64,000 nt of DNA from positions 77,051,461 through 77,115,460 of the forward strand of contig CM050447.1 of assembly GCA_027563935.2 (NCBI GenBank). The letters are read 5' to 3'. Below the pieces are notes generated by a model. The model did not search any database. It saw only the letters and a program-made list of their open reading frames with translations, and was not told the DNA's origin. This stretch comes from Costus lasius. Lineage: Eukaryota > Streptophyta > Magnoliopsida > Zingiberales > Costaceae. The stretch's first letter is position 1, and the number at the start of each line of letters is the position of its first letter. This document shows, in pieces, positions 36,004 to 47,580 of this stretch. The position numbers were made by a program, and so were the translations under genes.

Positions 36004-37444
36004 ATGAGCTTCAATGTGCGATCCCTACTGGAAAGGGAGAAGTTTGCTGGGCCAAACTTCTCAGACTGGTTCGGACACCTTAAGATTGTTCTTAAGGCAG
36101 AGAGGAAACTGTATGTCCTCGAGATGGCTATACCGCCTCAACCCGCTCTGAACGCCGCAAGGGTGGTTCGGGAAGCCTATGAAAAGCATGTCAATGATAG
36201 CATTGATGTCGCTTGCCTGATGCTAGCGTCTATGACGCCACAGCTGCAGCGTCAGCATGAGGATATGTCTGCTATAGAAATGATAGCAAACCTCAAGATG
36301 CTATATGCTGCACAGGCGAGGACTGAGCGCTATAATTTGACCAAGCTTTTCTTTCAGAGCAAACTGGCTGAAGGGAGTCCAGTGGGAGCTCATGTGCTCA
36401 AGATGATTGGGCACAAAGAGGCTCTAGAGAAACTGGGGCATACCATCAATCAGGAGCTTGCTGTAGACATTATTCTGCAGTCCCTCCCGGCCTCTTTTGA
36501 TCCGTTCATTATTAATTTTAATATGAACAAGATCGACTGTACTCCGGCAGAGTTGCTGAATATGCTCTTGACTACAGAGGAGACTCTGAAGGGAAAGCCT
36601 TCAACCTCTGTCTTGATGTTTCCTTCCAGGAACAAGAAGAAGGGGAAGAAGGGCAAAGCCCCTGTCAAGAATTACAACAAGGCTCTAAAACAAAAGGTTA
36701 AGCGGTTGAAGGAATACAGATGTTTCCACTGTGGCCAGCTGGGTCACTGAAAAAAGGACTGTAAAGCGCTCCAAGGAGATAAGAAGGGAAGTTTCGCTTC
36801 TGGCTCAGGTATATTTGTGACTGAAGTCATGATATCTTCTTCTTCTATTTCATGGGTGTTGGACACTGCATGTGGAGTTCACATTTGTTCAAATGTACAG
36901 GAACTCAAGAGAAGAAGACAGGTGGGACAGCATGAGGTGGACCTACGAGTTGGAAACGGGGCACGGGTTGCTGCTGTTGCTGTAGGAGAATATTACATCT
37001 CATTACCATCTGGACTTGTATTAGAACTGGACAATTGTTATTTTGTTCCGAGTATTACGAAAAATATTATCTCTATTCCTGCTCTTGTCAGGAAAGGATT
37101 TTCCTTTGAATGCAATATTTCAAAGTGTGTTCTTTCTTATGATAATATTGTTTATGCTACTGGATCAATTAACAATGGATTATTCATGTTGGACATGGAA
37201 TGTTCTATACAAAATATTGATAATAAGAAAGCCAAGTATGCTGATGATAGCACCTTGTTATGGCATAGTCGTTTAGGCCATATTAACAAGAAGCGCATTA
37301 AGCGGTTGCATGATCATGGACTGCTGGGATCATTCTCCTATGAGGAGATTGATACATGCAAAGCTTGTTTAATGGGTAAAATGACGAAGTCTCCTTTTCC
37401 TAACAAAGGTCAAAGGGCTTCAGGTTTACTTGACCTTATACACA
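36004..37444 (+). pseudogene. gag-pol: C1 gag, protease and integrase N-terminal part
   Basis: ATG 36004 (MSFNVRSLLEREKFAGPNF) opens a copia gag. The zinc knuckle keeps all four ligands (CFHCGQLGH.KKDC), but its Trp codon is TGA at 36748-36750, which stops gag after 248 codons. Beyond it the same frame continues through protease (LDTACG), the HHCC zinc finger of integrase (H..H then CKAC) and stops at 37467 because one extra base near 37445 shifts the frame. Six bases are missing relative to C2 just after the knuckle, in frame. In plant copia elements one frame encodes all of this. Confidence 0.92.
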
Positions 37445-39889
37445 GTGATTGTGTGTGGGCCATTTAGTAAACATGCCAGAGGTGGCTATTCATACTTCAT
37501 TACCTTTACTGATGATTTCAGTAGATATGGGTATGTCTATCTAATGAGACATAAGAGTGAATCTTTTGACAAGTTCAAAGAGTTCAAAAATGAAGTACAG
37601 AATCAGCTAGGCCAAAATATCAAGGCACTTCGCTCAGATCGAGGTGGAGAATACCTAAGTCGAGAATTTACTGACTATCTGAAGGAGTGTGGGATTATCT
37701 CACAGCTCACTCCGCCAGGAACACCGCAATGGAATGGTGTGTCCGAAAGGAGGAACAGAACCTTACTAGATATGGTTCGTTCAATGATGAGTCAAGCTAC
37801 TCTACCTTACTCCTTTTGGGGATTTGCACTGGAAACAGCTGCAAAAGTACTAAACCGAGTGCCATCCAAGGTAGTTTCAAAGACTCCATATGAGTTATGG
37901 TATGGGAAACAGCCGAGCTTGACATTTATTAAGATCTGGGGTTGCGAGGCTTATGTCAAAAAGCTCGCCTCTGGGAAACTAGAGAGCAGATCTGATAAAT
38001 GCATCTTTGTCGGTTACCCTAAGGAAACAAAGGGTTATTATTTCTACGATCCCAAAGAGAACAAGGTATTTGTTGCTCGGACGGCTATTTTTCTTGAGAA
38101 GGAATTTCTTCTGCAAGAGGCCAGTGGGAGAGAAATAAAGCTGGATGAGAATCCAGAGGAAGGACAAAGTAGTCAAGCACAGTTGGATGAGCCTGAGCCG
38201 GTAGAACAGGTTATTGAACAACCTGAGGCTCAGATATCACGGGAACCGCGAAGATCGGGAAGGATCCGTCGACAGCCTGAGCGCTATGACGGAGTCTACA
38301 TCATTGATCATGATGAACCCCTCACTTATGCGGATGCGGTCAGTGGACCGGAGTCAGCGAGATGGCTTGAAGCTATGCGAGCCGAGATGGACTCCATGTC
38401 AGATAATCAAGTCTGGGATTTGGTTGATCCGCCTCCGGGAGTTATCCCTATAGGCTGTAAATGGATCTTCAAGAAGAAGATTGACATGGATGGTAACGTG
38501 GTTACCTATAAAGGCAGGCTAGTTGCGAAAGGTTTCAAACAAATCTACGGGATAGATTATGATGAAACTTTCTCTCCTGTAGCCATGTTCAAGTCAATTC
38601 GGATTATTCTCGCGATAGCAGCATATTACGATTATGAGATCTGGCAGATGGATGTGAAGACTACTTTCCTTAATGAAAAACTGGATGAGGATGTGTATAT
38701 GACACAACCTGAAGGTTTCACTAATCCATCAGATCGTCATAAAATATGCAAGTTAAAGAAGTCCATTTATGGACTTAAACAAGCATCTAGGAGCTGGAAT
38801 ATTCGTTTTGATGAATCAATCTCTGAGTTTGGTTTCATCAAGAATGAAGATGACCCGTGTGTTTATAAGAAGTTTAGTGGGAGCGTGATTACTTTCCTAG
38901 TCCTCTACGTCGATGATATCTTAATCATTGGAAACGATATTCCTGAACTGCATGCTGTTAAGGCATGGTTGAGAAAATGTTTCCAGATGAAAGATCTAGG
39001 AGAAGCAGCCTATGTATTAGGTGTGAAGATCTACAGGGATAGATCTAAGAGGCTTCTCGGGCTGTGCCAGAGTACTTACATCGATAAAGTCCTGGAGAGA
39101 TTCCATTTAGAGAATTCTAAAAGAGGATATCTTCCAGTCAGACATGGTCTGAATCTTTCAAAGAGTCAGTGTCCACAAACACAGACTGAGAAAGATGAAA
39201 TGGACAATACGCCTTATGCTTCGGCTATTGGGTCCATTATGTATGCGATGTTGTGTACTCGCCCAGACGTCGCTTACGGGTTAAGCGTGACCAGTCGATT
39301 CCAAAGTAATCCAGGTCAGGCGCACTGGATTGCAGTCAAGAACATTTTAAAATATCTTCGGAGGACCAAAGATATGTTCTTGATTTATGGAGGTCAGGAA
39401 GAACTCAGTATTGAAGGATATACTAACGCTTCGTTCCAATCGGACCAGGATGATTTCCGATCGCAATCAGGCTATGTTTTTAGCTTGAATGGAGGAGCTG
39501 TGGTGTGGAAAAGTTTCAAACAGTCTATCGTTGCTGATTCCTCAACAGAAGCCGAGTATGTTGCAGCCTCAGAAGCATCTAAGGAGGCAGTATGGATTCG
39601 TAAGTTCGTTCAGGAACTTGGTGTTGTTCCATCGTGTGCAGATCCTTTGGTTATCTTCTGTGATAACACTGGAGCAATCGCACAAGCAAAGGAACCACGG
39701 TCGCACCAGAAGTCCAAGCACATACAGAGAAGGTTTCACTTGATCCGGGAGATCATTGATCGTGGTGAGATTAAAATCTGCAAGGTTCATACAGATGACA
39801 ATCTGGCAGACCCGCTTACCAAGCCTCTGGCGCAGCAGAAGCATGAGAAGCACTATAATAATATGGGTTTGAGATTTCTCAACCATTAG
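37445..39889 (+). pseudogene. pol: C1 integrase core, reverse transcriptase and RNase H
   Basis: After the frameshift an 800-codon frame runs to 39889. It has the integrase core (FTDDFSRYGY, SDRGGEY, NGVSERRNRT for D, D and E), RT (MDVKTTFLNEKL, then YVDDILII) and RNase H (GYTNASFQSD, then TEAEYVAAS). The first RNase H aspartate is Asn here; C2 has GYTDASFQSD. MDVKTTFLNEKL replaces MDVKTAFLNGKL of C2. The end overlaps nothing, and the polypurine tract follows 9 bases later. Confidence 0.93.
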
Positions 39890-39897
39890 ATTAAGTG

Positions 39898-39909
39898 CAA
39901 GTGGGAGAT
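39898..39909 (+). other. C1 polypurine tract
   Basis: CAAGTGGGAGAT immediately before TGTTGGGG of the 3' LTR. Primes plus-strand synthesis in copia elements. Confidence 0.85.
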
Positions 39910-41592
39910 TGTTGGGGTATACCCTTAAGGCTAATGTTTGAGGCCTTGGGATTCTATCAGTATCATGTATAAACTCTTATGTTTATAAAGGCGATGGTTG
40001 TTATTCAGTTTGTTACATTGTCTGCTGCAATAAGTGTACTTCTGAATAATGTCTCAATGCTGTTCAGCTAGGCTGACATGCTCTATGTCCTTAGTCGAGA
40101 TATCTTGGTGAACATGAGACAGCCTTGATATGATGGAGACTAATATGTGTTCTAATCTTATAGGATGCTTCGAGCATGGAATAAGATGTAGACTCATGGG
40201 TACATTGGATGTACTGGACAGACCCTACTAGGATATTCAATTGCTTGTCACAATGTGAATAATCCTTGTTTGCAACAAGTGGCACATGTCCTCTGACTTG
40301 AGATCACTTGTGTTTCTAAATGATGATTGTCATTATTTTGAGGTAGTTCAATATCATTTGAAACATAATGGTTATAGACTATCTTGGATAATGATCATGA
40401 GTCATGTTAGGGCACTAGTGATAGATATAGGATTGCCGTCTCCTTGTTTAAGGAGTGTGATGTTCTAAAGGGGCCCCCTCGGATGAGATGATTGAGAAAG
40501 TGTATGGCCATACCCAGGTGACTATGTTCATCTGATCTAATCATGTTCATCGTATTGGAGCTATAGGCTTGACACGCTTGTCCAATAAGAACATCCAGTG
40601 GCAAAGGAATCATGTATGCCTCGTGAAGTGGATTCACACTTGTGCTGTGGTTTGGGTGTAGTCTTGGAAGACTCTTTCCTTTATATCGGGAGACAGTGAT
40701 GTGTTGCTAGATACCCCTCACTGATCGTGATAATGTAAGTTATCGTTACCGACATTTAAAGGAAACCCTCAGGGTCGCACAATTTGATGATATGGCTTAC
40801 TTAAGTCAGATCGTGTGGACTGAATTGTCAGGGTTCAGTTTAAAGGGATTTAATCTCTGATTGTGAGTGAGATCTGGTCTGATCATGTTTGATTGATTAG
40901 GACTTGAGATCGGTAAGCTTCGATCGAGAGAATGGATGCTAGATCGGTGAGATCAGGGGCATCAAGAGATGAACGGTTAGATCTGGAACCTTAGGGTTTA
41001 ATTTGATCTGGACTAAAGGCTTGGCTTGATTGGTTTTTGAACCAAATCAAAATGAACCAGCTCATCAAGTGAGCGCATGGTTCAAGGGGAGAGGGTGTAA
41101 CGACTAGTTCACTTGGCGTGAACGTTTAAACGTATGTGGGTTTCTATTTTTGGAAACCATGATCTCCACATGAGACACGCTTCACGTTCGAATAGAAGTG
41201 AGTTCTATTCTCACCTTCCCCGAGAGTCCTCTTGACGTTTTCGTGTGTGGCGACACCTTGAAGCTTCGTGAGGATTCAGCCAAGAAGGAAAAATCTTCTC
41301 ATCCCTTTCACTCGACAAGAACTCCTTAGAACCTTGCTAGCACAAGGAGCACTAAGGGAGTAGGCGACATCATTTGTGTGCGCACCATTTGGAGGAGAAG
41401 CGCTTGAGTCTCTTCTTCCTAGACGCCATCCAAGCAATGGCTTTGGTGAGAATCGATTCCTTGATTCTTATTTGCAATCATTTATAAGTTGATCATATAA
41501 TATGAAAGATCCTAGAAACCCCTTTCCGCTGCATGAAAACCTCCATATACGCCTATCTAGGGTTTCGGCCCCCTTTGTTTAGGGGACTTTCA
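39910..41592 (+). repeat. C1 3' LTR
   Basis: 1683 bp, near-identical to the 5' LTR with about 12 substitutions and one indel by eye, followed by TSD ATATC. Confidence 0.95.
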
Positions 41593-41597
41593 ATATC

Positions 41598-42250
41598 CGA
41601 TTGGACAAATGTGTCACCACTTGTTTTTACCCAATCTGGTCATGACTAAATCAGGTTTCCACCTGGGTATGGCTATACACTTTCAGTCATAGAACCATAA
41701 GGAGGCCCAATAGATATCAAGCTTCCCTCAGAAAGGGGCAAATCCTCTGTTTGTACATTGACCTTCTCATATGGGTCATTACATGCTCAATGACAACCGT
41801 TATGACCTCCCAACTACGGTGAGGTGTTAGGTTGCATCAAAGCATGTCCTAACCATATAGAAGAGTTAATGATCTCAAGTCAAGGGATCAATGCATCTTC
41901 TGTCACTTGTGAGGATAACTCATGACACCAAGTTATTGTCTCATAGCGGGTTGGTCCAGTATATCCACCACTGATATACCCATATGTCTGCATTAGCACC
42001 TCATGCCTAACCAGCTCATATACCAATCTCACATGTACCAAACTGTCTCATATCCACTTAGGTACTTCACTAGGGACAAGAGTTCGAGCATAGATCCAAT
42101 ATGTCACTAGGGACATTATCATGTAAGAACACAATCGCAGATGTAAACTAAGCATGATAACGACAATGCCAGAATGATATATAAGAAATATCAATGTCAG
42201 GTAGTACAAAAGATAGACTAATAATAGGTCTTAGGGCATAAACACTAACA
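41598..42250 (-). repeat. B-like LTR fragment B', part 2
   Basis: Continues part 1 after the C1 insertion and aligns with B LTR 19186-19843 (TGTGTCAC..ACTTG, CACTTTCAGTCAT, GGTTGCATCAAAG, and others). It ends at the true LTR terminus AAACACTAACA (42250; TG end on minus). The opposite end and all interior are gone. Confidence 0.88.
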
Positions 42251-42910
42251 CGGTACACCGAAATAACTACAATTCCGCATGTAGGCGGTAGCGCATACAC
42301 GTGCAAACCAAGACGTCACGCAGGACACCGAGCACACGCCCAAACTCCGACAGGACTACACACAAGTGGTCGGACTAACTCTCTCGCCTACTCAGCCGGA
42401 TTGACGTCTCACTGTCACATAGGTCTAGCACAACTAAATCCGGCACACGCCGGGCAACATTGCGCATGGCTGGTGCACTTGACCGGAATATAGAAAGGGG
42501 CGAGAAGTCGCTGACCGAGAATGACAACTCGGTCGGGAGCACGAAGCTCAAAAAGCTACAAAGGGGAGATCGCCGGCCAAGAGCAACTGGTCGGCCGGGA
42601 GCGAGAACCATGTCCGAAACCCGTGAGAAGCTCATGCACAGAAACTGAGGCAATAGATCGGTGACTGGGGGCTCGCCGGAGAGCCACTTGAGGATCGCTG
42701 AAGCACTGTCTGGCCGAGCCCAACCTCGCTGGAAACACGAAAGGCACAGGCGAACTCGTCCACATTCGCTGAATGCCACCCAAGCAAAGGGGCTAAACCC
42801 TACGCTCATCGGACGCCAACTAGAAGAGGGCCGAAGCCCCCAGCCTCGCCAGACAAGCCCAACCTCGCCGGCCATCTATGATCTCGCCGAAAATGATGAG
42901 ATATAGGAGA
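42251..42910 (-). repeat. GC-rich gypsy fragment D, reverse
   Basis: On minus it resembles the plus-strand H sequence at about 43630-44190: CGGCCGAGTTGTCCTTCTCG (H) aligns with a near copy here, then the CTCGCCCCT and TGTTGCCCGG blocks. No protein is encoded; the 166-codon open frame on minus is LTR/leader sequence. D and H form an interrupted inverted pair. Confidence 0.7.
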
Positions 42911-43160
42911 CGCGGCGGAGAAGAAAAGGGGTATGAAGACATCCATTGCCTTTCCTAAATAAGTGACTAGTTTTAAGCTATAGAATAATTTATTAGGATA
43001 TTAGGTTTTAATTATTGTAGGTTTGCAATCATAAGGAGTATGAAGACATCCAAAGGGGCTAAAATTATCTAGGTAATGCGACAAATGTTAGAGGGATGGA
43101 AATTACCCTTATGTCCACAATCAAAGAAGATTAAGTGATTATTGTCATCTTTATGATTAG
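42911..43160. other. Short AT-richer spacer
   Basis: A repeated phrase, TATGAAGACATCCA, occurs at about 42931 and 43039. Nothing else is recognised. It ends where the H LTR starts (TGTTAAGCCCGG). Confidence 0.5.
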
Positions 43161-44204
43161 TGTTAAGCCCGGTGCTGGGCCCAAGCCCAGGCCCAGATCC
43201 ATTCCTCGGCCCAAGCCCAACCAACTTGGTGAAATGGGTTGGCGGGCTGTTGGATTCGGGAGGGCGGCTTACCGGGTCGGGCGATCTCCTCTCTCTCCCC
43301 GATTTCTCCTCCCCTCCGTCGAGTGCAGCTTCGGCAAGGGTTCTGGCAGTAGCGGCGGGATCTGGCGTTTCCCAGTGGGTTTGGGTGCAGTGGTATGGGG
43401 GCGCATCGGAGAAAGGGGCAGCGTTCCCCTTTTCCCTTCCACCTCCTCGTTCTTCGGCATCGCCGATGGTGGAGCCGGCGGACGGTCGTCCGTCAAGGTA
43501 CGCTTCTTCTCCTCTCGCTCTGGCTTCGTCCGGTGGGCTGGGTTTTGGTCGGCGAGCGTCGCCGACCAAGCTTCTTCCTCTCGCCGCGTTCTTCCAGATC
43601 TCGTCGTCTCCGACGAGATCTAGGTTGATCGGCGAGGCTGGGTTCGTCCGGCAGGCCTAGGACTTCATTCCGTTCCTAGTGGTGGCCGGCGTTTCTCCTC
43701 CGACGTCCCTGCTTCCTGCGAGCGTGGGGATGTGGTTCCCCTCTCTTTGGCTAGCGTCCGGTGACTCTTGCGAGTACGCCGGCGCCGCCTGTGGTTACGG
43801 CAAGGCTGGGCTTAGCCGGCCAGTGCTCCCGTGCTCCGACGAGCCTCAAGCAGACCTCCGGCTGCCCGCCCGTTGCCTCGGGTTGCGTGCACATACTTTG
43901 GTCAGCCTGCACGTGCCTCGGTTTTCATGCGCACGCCTCTAACGGGTTCCAGATGCGGTTCCCGTTCCCGGCCGATCAGCTACCCTCGATCGGCTCTTTC
44001 TCTCTCCGGCTCCCCGAGCCTCAAGCTCCCGGCCGAGTTGTCCTTCTCGGTCGGCGACTCCTCGCCCCTCTCCGTGCTCCAGTCAAGTGCGCCGACCTTG
44101 TGTGATGTTGCCCGGTGTTCGCCGGTTTGTTTCTGTTGGACGTCTGTGAGACGTCCCTATTGAGCGAGTGTGTGAGTCTGGCCGCCTGCGTGCAGTCTAG
44201 TCAG

Positions 44205-45650
44205 AGTTATCTTGCGAAGGAGAGGTTCCCATGAAGGTGAAGGTTTGGTTGGAAGAGTTATCTGACGAGTTATCCTCGGAGCTTCCTCAATACCTTCCCC
44301 TAAGGAGAGAGATCGATCATAAGTTTAGCTTGTGACAAGATCCACTCCTCCACTAAAGGCTTCATACCGTATTTCTCTAATGGAGTTGGCTGAGCTTCTT
44401 TAGCAATGGAGTGGATTGCTAGAAGCCGGGTTCATTCGGCCCACGGTATCACCTTATAGAACCTTGATCCTTTTCAAAAAGAAGTAGGACAGGTCGCTGA
44501 GGTTCTGGGTGGACTATTAAACCTTAGATAAGATAACGGTGAGGGACTGTTATCTTATACTGTTTATCCCTAATCTGAGAGATCTACTAGGGAAAGCATT
44601 TGTTTTCTCTGAGCTAGACCTGAGGGCAGGTCGCTAACAAATTCGTTATGCCGAGGGCAACGAATAAGAAAACCATATGGGTAACCCAATATGAGTCCTG
44701 GAGTTCAAAGTGATGCCCTTTGAACTACTAAAGCCCCCTCTATGTTTTGTCATCTGAATAACAAGTGTTGACCCCTTGTCTTAGATGACTACATAGTTGA
44801 TTAATTGGACAATATCGTGGTATTCTCCTCAAGCGTTGAGGAACACCTAAGCCATCTAAGGCTGGTGTTGAGGGAAAAACCAACTCTAGTTGGAGTTGAG
44901 AAATTCTCATTTGTGGTGGATGAAATTTCTTTCTTTGGTCTTGGGATGGACCACGGACAAGTGCGCATGGACAAGGTAAAGGTCCAAGCCATTGCATAAT
45001 GGTGCGCCCCCTCAAATCAAACCGATTATGGAGTTTTCTCGGTGTGGTGAACTTCTATCGAAGGTTCATCAAAGGCTATTCAAGAAAAGCCTTACCCTCA
45101 GTGACCTGCTGAAACAGAACTCGAAATGGGAGTGGCTTGATCGGTATCAGTTGGCCTTCCGATAGTGAAGGTCTATATTGCCTCTGAACCGATCCTGAAG
45201 TTACCCGACTTCAGTATGCCTTTCGAGTTTCACACCGATGCTTCGGACCAAACTATCGGTGGTATAAGTCATAGTGTGGGCAACCTTTAGCTTTAAGAAC
45301 TTAAAAGCTAATAGGACTGAGCGACAGTATTTCGCCACGAAGAAAGAAAAGGTGGTAGGAGTCCACTATCTCCGGACACGGAGAATCTTCTCGAGGCATT
45401 GAAGACCGACAATGTTACACCACATAAAAGAAGTTGTCGGCAAAATAAGCACGTTGGCCGGAATTCTTAGGTGAAATCCAGTTCCAGAGGGAACATAAAT
45501 CGGGTAAAGGCAATGTGTTTCCTTATGAGCTCAGTAGATTAAATGCCCTTATGTGTTGTACCCTATCCAATGTGAAAAGGGAATCTACTAAGCAGAATAA
45601 AGACAGCCTCAGCAGATTATGTCGGGCATGATTCGACACTACTATTTGAG
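44205..45650 (+). pseudogene. pol: H reverse transcriptase / RNase H remnant
   Basis: Scattered frames match G: EELSDELSSELPQYLPL near 44260; then 44805-44999 with LDNIVVFSSSVEEHLSHLRL, where the catalytic YLDD motif has Asp to Asn; VRMDKVKVQAIA near 44970; then an RNase H relic to about 45560. Many stops and indels. Integrase is absent. Confidence 0.8.
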
Positions 45651-45652
45651 TC

Positions 45653-46011
45653 CAGATGAAATGGGTTGGCGGGCTATTGGATTCGGGCGGGCGGCTTACC
45701 GGGTCGGGCGACCCGTTAGACGAAAAGCAAACTAGGGCTACTGTAAGCCTAGCTTCGGCGCGAACGCATTCGCGTGGAATGCGAGAGAGGCTGCGGCCGA
45801 TCTCCTCTCTCTCGCTGATTTCTCCTCCCCTCCGTCGAGTGCGGCTCCGGTGAGGGTTCCGGCAGTGGCGACGGGCTCTGGCGTTTCCCGGTGGGTTTGG
45901 GTGCAGCAGTACGGGGGCACATCAGAGCAAGAGGCAGCGTTCCCCTTTTCCCTTCCACCTACTCGTTCTTCGGCGTCGCCAGTGGTGGAGCCGGCGGACG
46001 ATCGTCCGTCG
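45653..46011 (+). repeat. H second LTR fragment with an 89-bp extra segment
   Basis: GATGAAATGGGTTGGCGGGC matches 43222 onward. Compared with that copy, 45712-45800 is extra and is bordered by CGA on both sides. It contains a 7-bp stem, CGCATTC/GAATGCG. The fragment ends at CGTCCGTCGAG where the duplicated B sequence begins. Confidence 0.85.
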
Positions 46012-46743
46012 AGGAGTTATGAGCTATGAGCAAACCTCATACTCACTATGATAGTCACCTGTGGCTCAAGTACTCTTCATCCAACCTGGACTGAAGATCA
46101 CTTATGAATTTTGATAAGCTGGTTCCATAAATATTTTAGTAATCACGAATTCCTATCTTTTGACCTTTTAGTCCACTTCACCTCACTTGGTGAAAAACAT
46201 TTATCAGCAAACTAGTCTTTTGCCCATCTACAACATCTCGAAAGAGGTTAAGATAGTCAATCTCCTAGAAGGAGTTCGAATCCAAGAATTCATGTGCATG
46301 AAGTCAGTGGATGCATTACTTGTTTATGATAAAATGTCTGGGTCAGAAGATTGGCATTCAATTTGAACCACTTATTAAATTTAAGTTATTTTATTACCTC
46401 ATTAATTTTGCACAATGTAATGACAAAAGATTTGCAAATGAAAAGAATAATAAATTCCTTTATTCCAAATATCTCTATTCCCACGGAATAGATACAATGT
46501 CAATTACATGTTTGCAAAAATAAAACAATCCTATCAATAACAAAAGAAAAAATAACTCGGTAGTATCAACGCCCCAGCAGGATCTTCTTACTGTCATCCA
46601 TGTCCTATTTCTCTGGAGCTCCTACATATTTTTGCAAATATCAGTCTCACCATGCGGTATAGAATACCCATGTACAGAAATAGACAATATAGGATTTGGT
46701 AATAAAATTACCTGAGCCTTAAGACGAAGGGTTACTTCTCTTC

Positions 46744-47428
46744 ATCTCTTTCTGAGGATGCTTGTAGTCTTTGCGCCAATGGCCCTCCTGGCCTCAGTTG
46801 AAGCACTTGTTCTCCCTCACCCTGCCTTTCTTTAGTGCCTTGGCCTTGGACTTGCCCTTACCCCTTTTTCGACAATTTTGTTCATATTGAAGTTAATGAT
46901 AAAAGAGCTATAACTCGGAGGCAGTGACTACAGGATAAGGTCCGTAGCCACATCCTGATCCATCGGGTGTCCTAGCCTAGTGAGATGCGACAAGTACCCA
47001 AGCAACTTGAGTACATGGGGTCCCACTGGAGCACCTTCAGGCATCTTGCACTGAAAAGCAGCCTTAGATGTCTCAAACCTTTCTGTTCTAGCCTGCGACT
47101 CGAACAGTTGCTTTAGATGCGAGATCATCTGAAATGCATTCTGATCCTCATACTGCATCTGGAACTCGGACGATATCGTAGCTAACATAAGGCAGCCAAC
47201 ATCCAGGGCATCATCCTGATGCTTGCGAAAAGCATCCCATTCAGCCGTGCGGGCTGTGGATGACGGTTGAGGAGGAAGCGCTTGCTCTAAGACATACAGC
47301 TTCTTCTCCTGCTTGAGGATTATCCTCAAGTGCCGGTACTAGTCCATGAAGTTAACTCCAATCAACTTCTCTCTCTCAAGGAAGGAACGGAATGACAGTC
47401 CGCTGTTGTTATTGCTTGTAGAAGCCAT
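46744..47428 (-). pseudogene. gag: B gag (right copy)
   Basis: Same gene as at 21838-22522. One extra difference, G to C at about 47339, turns a Tyr codon (DYYRHL) into TAG about 28 codons after the start, so the longest open part begins later (47329). The shared TAG near 46928 and the decayed zinc knuckle are also present. Confidence 0.85.
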
Positions 47429-47560
47429 CTACAATACAAACAAGAGCATATCAATATCACATTTCAATCATTTATTCTGGCCTTTTATAAATGACTGTTT
47501 CTCACTATTTTATTCGAATCAATAATCCTCAAAATCGATCGAGAAGTCGCCTGACTTCCT

Positions 47561-47576
47561 TAGTGAGATGGGATCC
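47561..47576 (-). other. Conserved leader box GGATCCCATCTCACTA of B, at the C2 insertion point
   Basis: The same 16 bases occur in the C1 leader at 35835 and in C2. In B, C2 inserted directly beside this box, separating it from hairpin H3. Function unknown; proximity to gag and conservation suggest a packaging or translation role. Confidence 0.6.
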
Positions 47577-47580
47577 TTAT

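Larger units (their letters stand above)
32505..41592 (+). mobile_element. Ty1/copia element C1, full length
   Basis: 9088 bp with LTRs 32505-34188 and 39910-41592, TSD ATATC at 32500-32504 and 41593-41597, primer site, 1.8-kb leader, gag-pol and polypurine tract. Gag-pol has one nonsense codon and one frameshift, plus an Asp to Asn change in RNase H, so it cannot make all of its own proteins. About 12 substitutions separate the LTRs by eye. C1 and C2 are clearly different subfamilies in their LTRs. Confidence 0.95.
43161..46011 (+). mobile_element. Degenerate Ty3/gypsy element H
   Basis: A 5' LTR start at 43161 (TGTTAAGCCCGGTGC), GC-rich LTR/leader to about 44205, a jump into decayed RT/RNase H (44205-45650), then a second copy of LTR sequence (45653-46011). 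The first about 60 bp of the second LTR and the end of pol are missing at their junction, and gag and most of pol are lost. The RT fragment resembles G, so H is a related chromovirus-like family. The right end is cut by the 3.38-kb repeat. Confidence 0.75.

Noticed and set aside
32686..40285. 64-codon antisense and 60-codon sense frames repeated in every C LTR
   Set aside because: Identical because the LTRs are copies. The sense frame changes its C-terminus between subfamilies by an indel, and no selection signal can be seen by eye.
42375..44163. Cellular gene in the GC-rich D/H region (frames of 110-166 codons)
   Set aside because: Frames on both strands overlap freely, and the sequence is LTR/leader of gypsy type repeated in inverted orientation.
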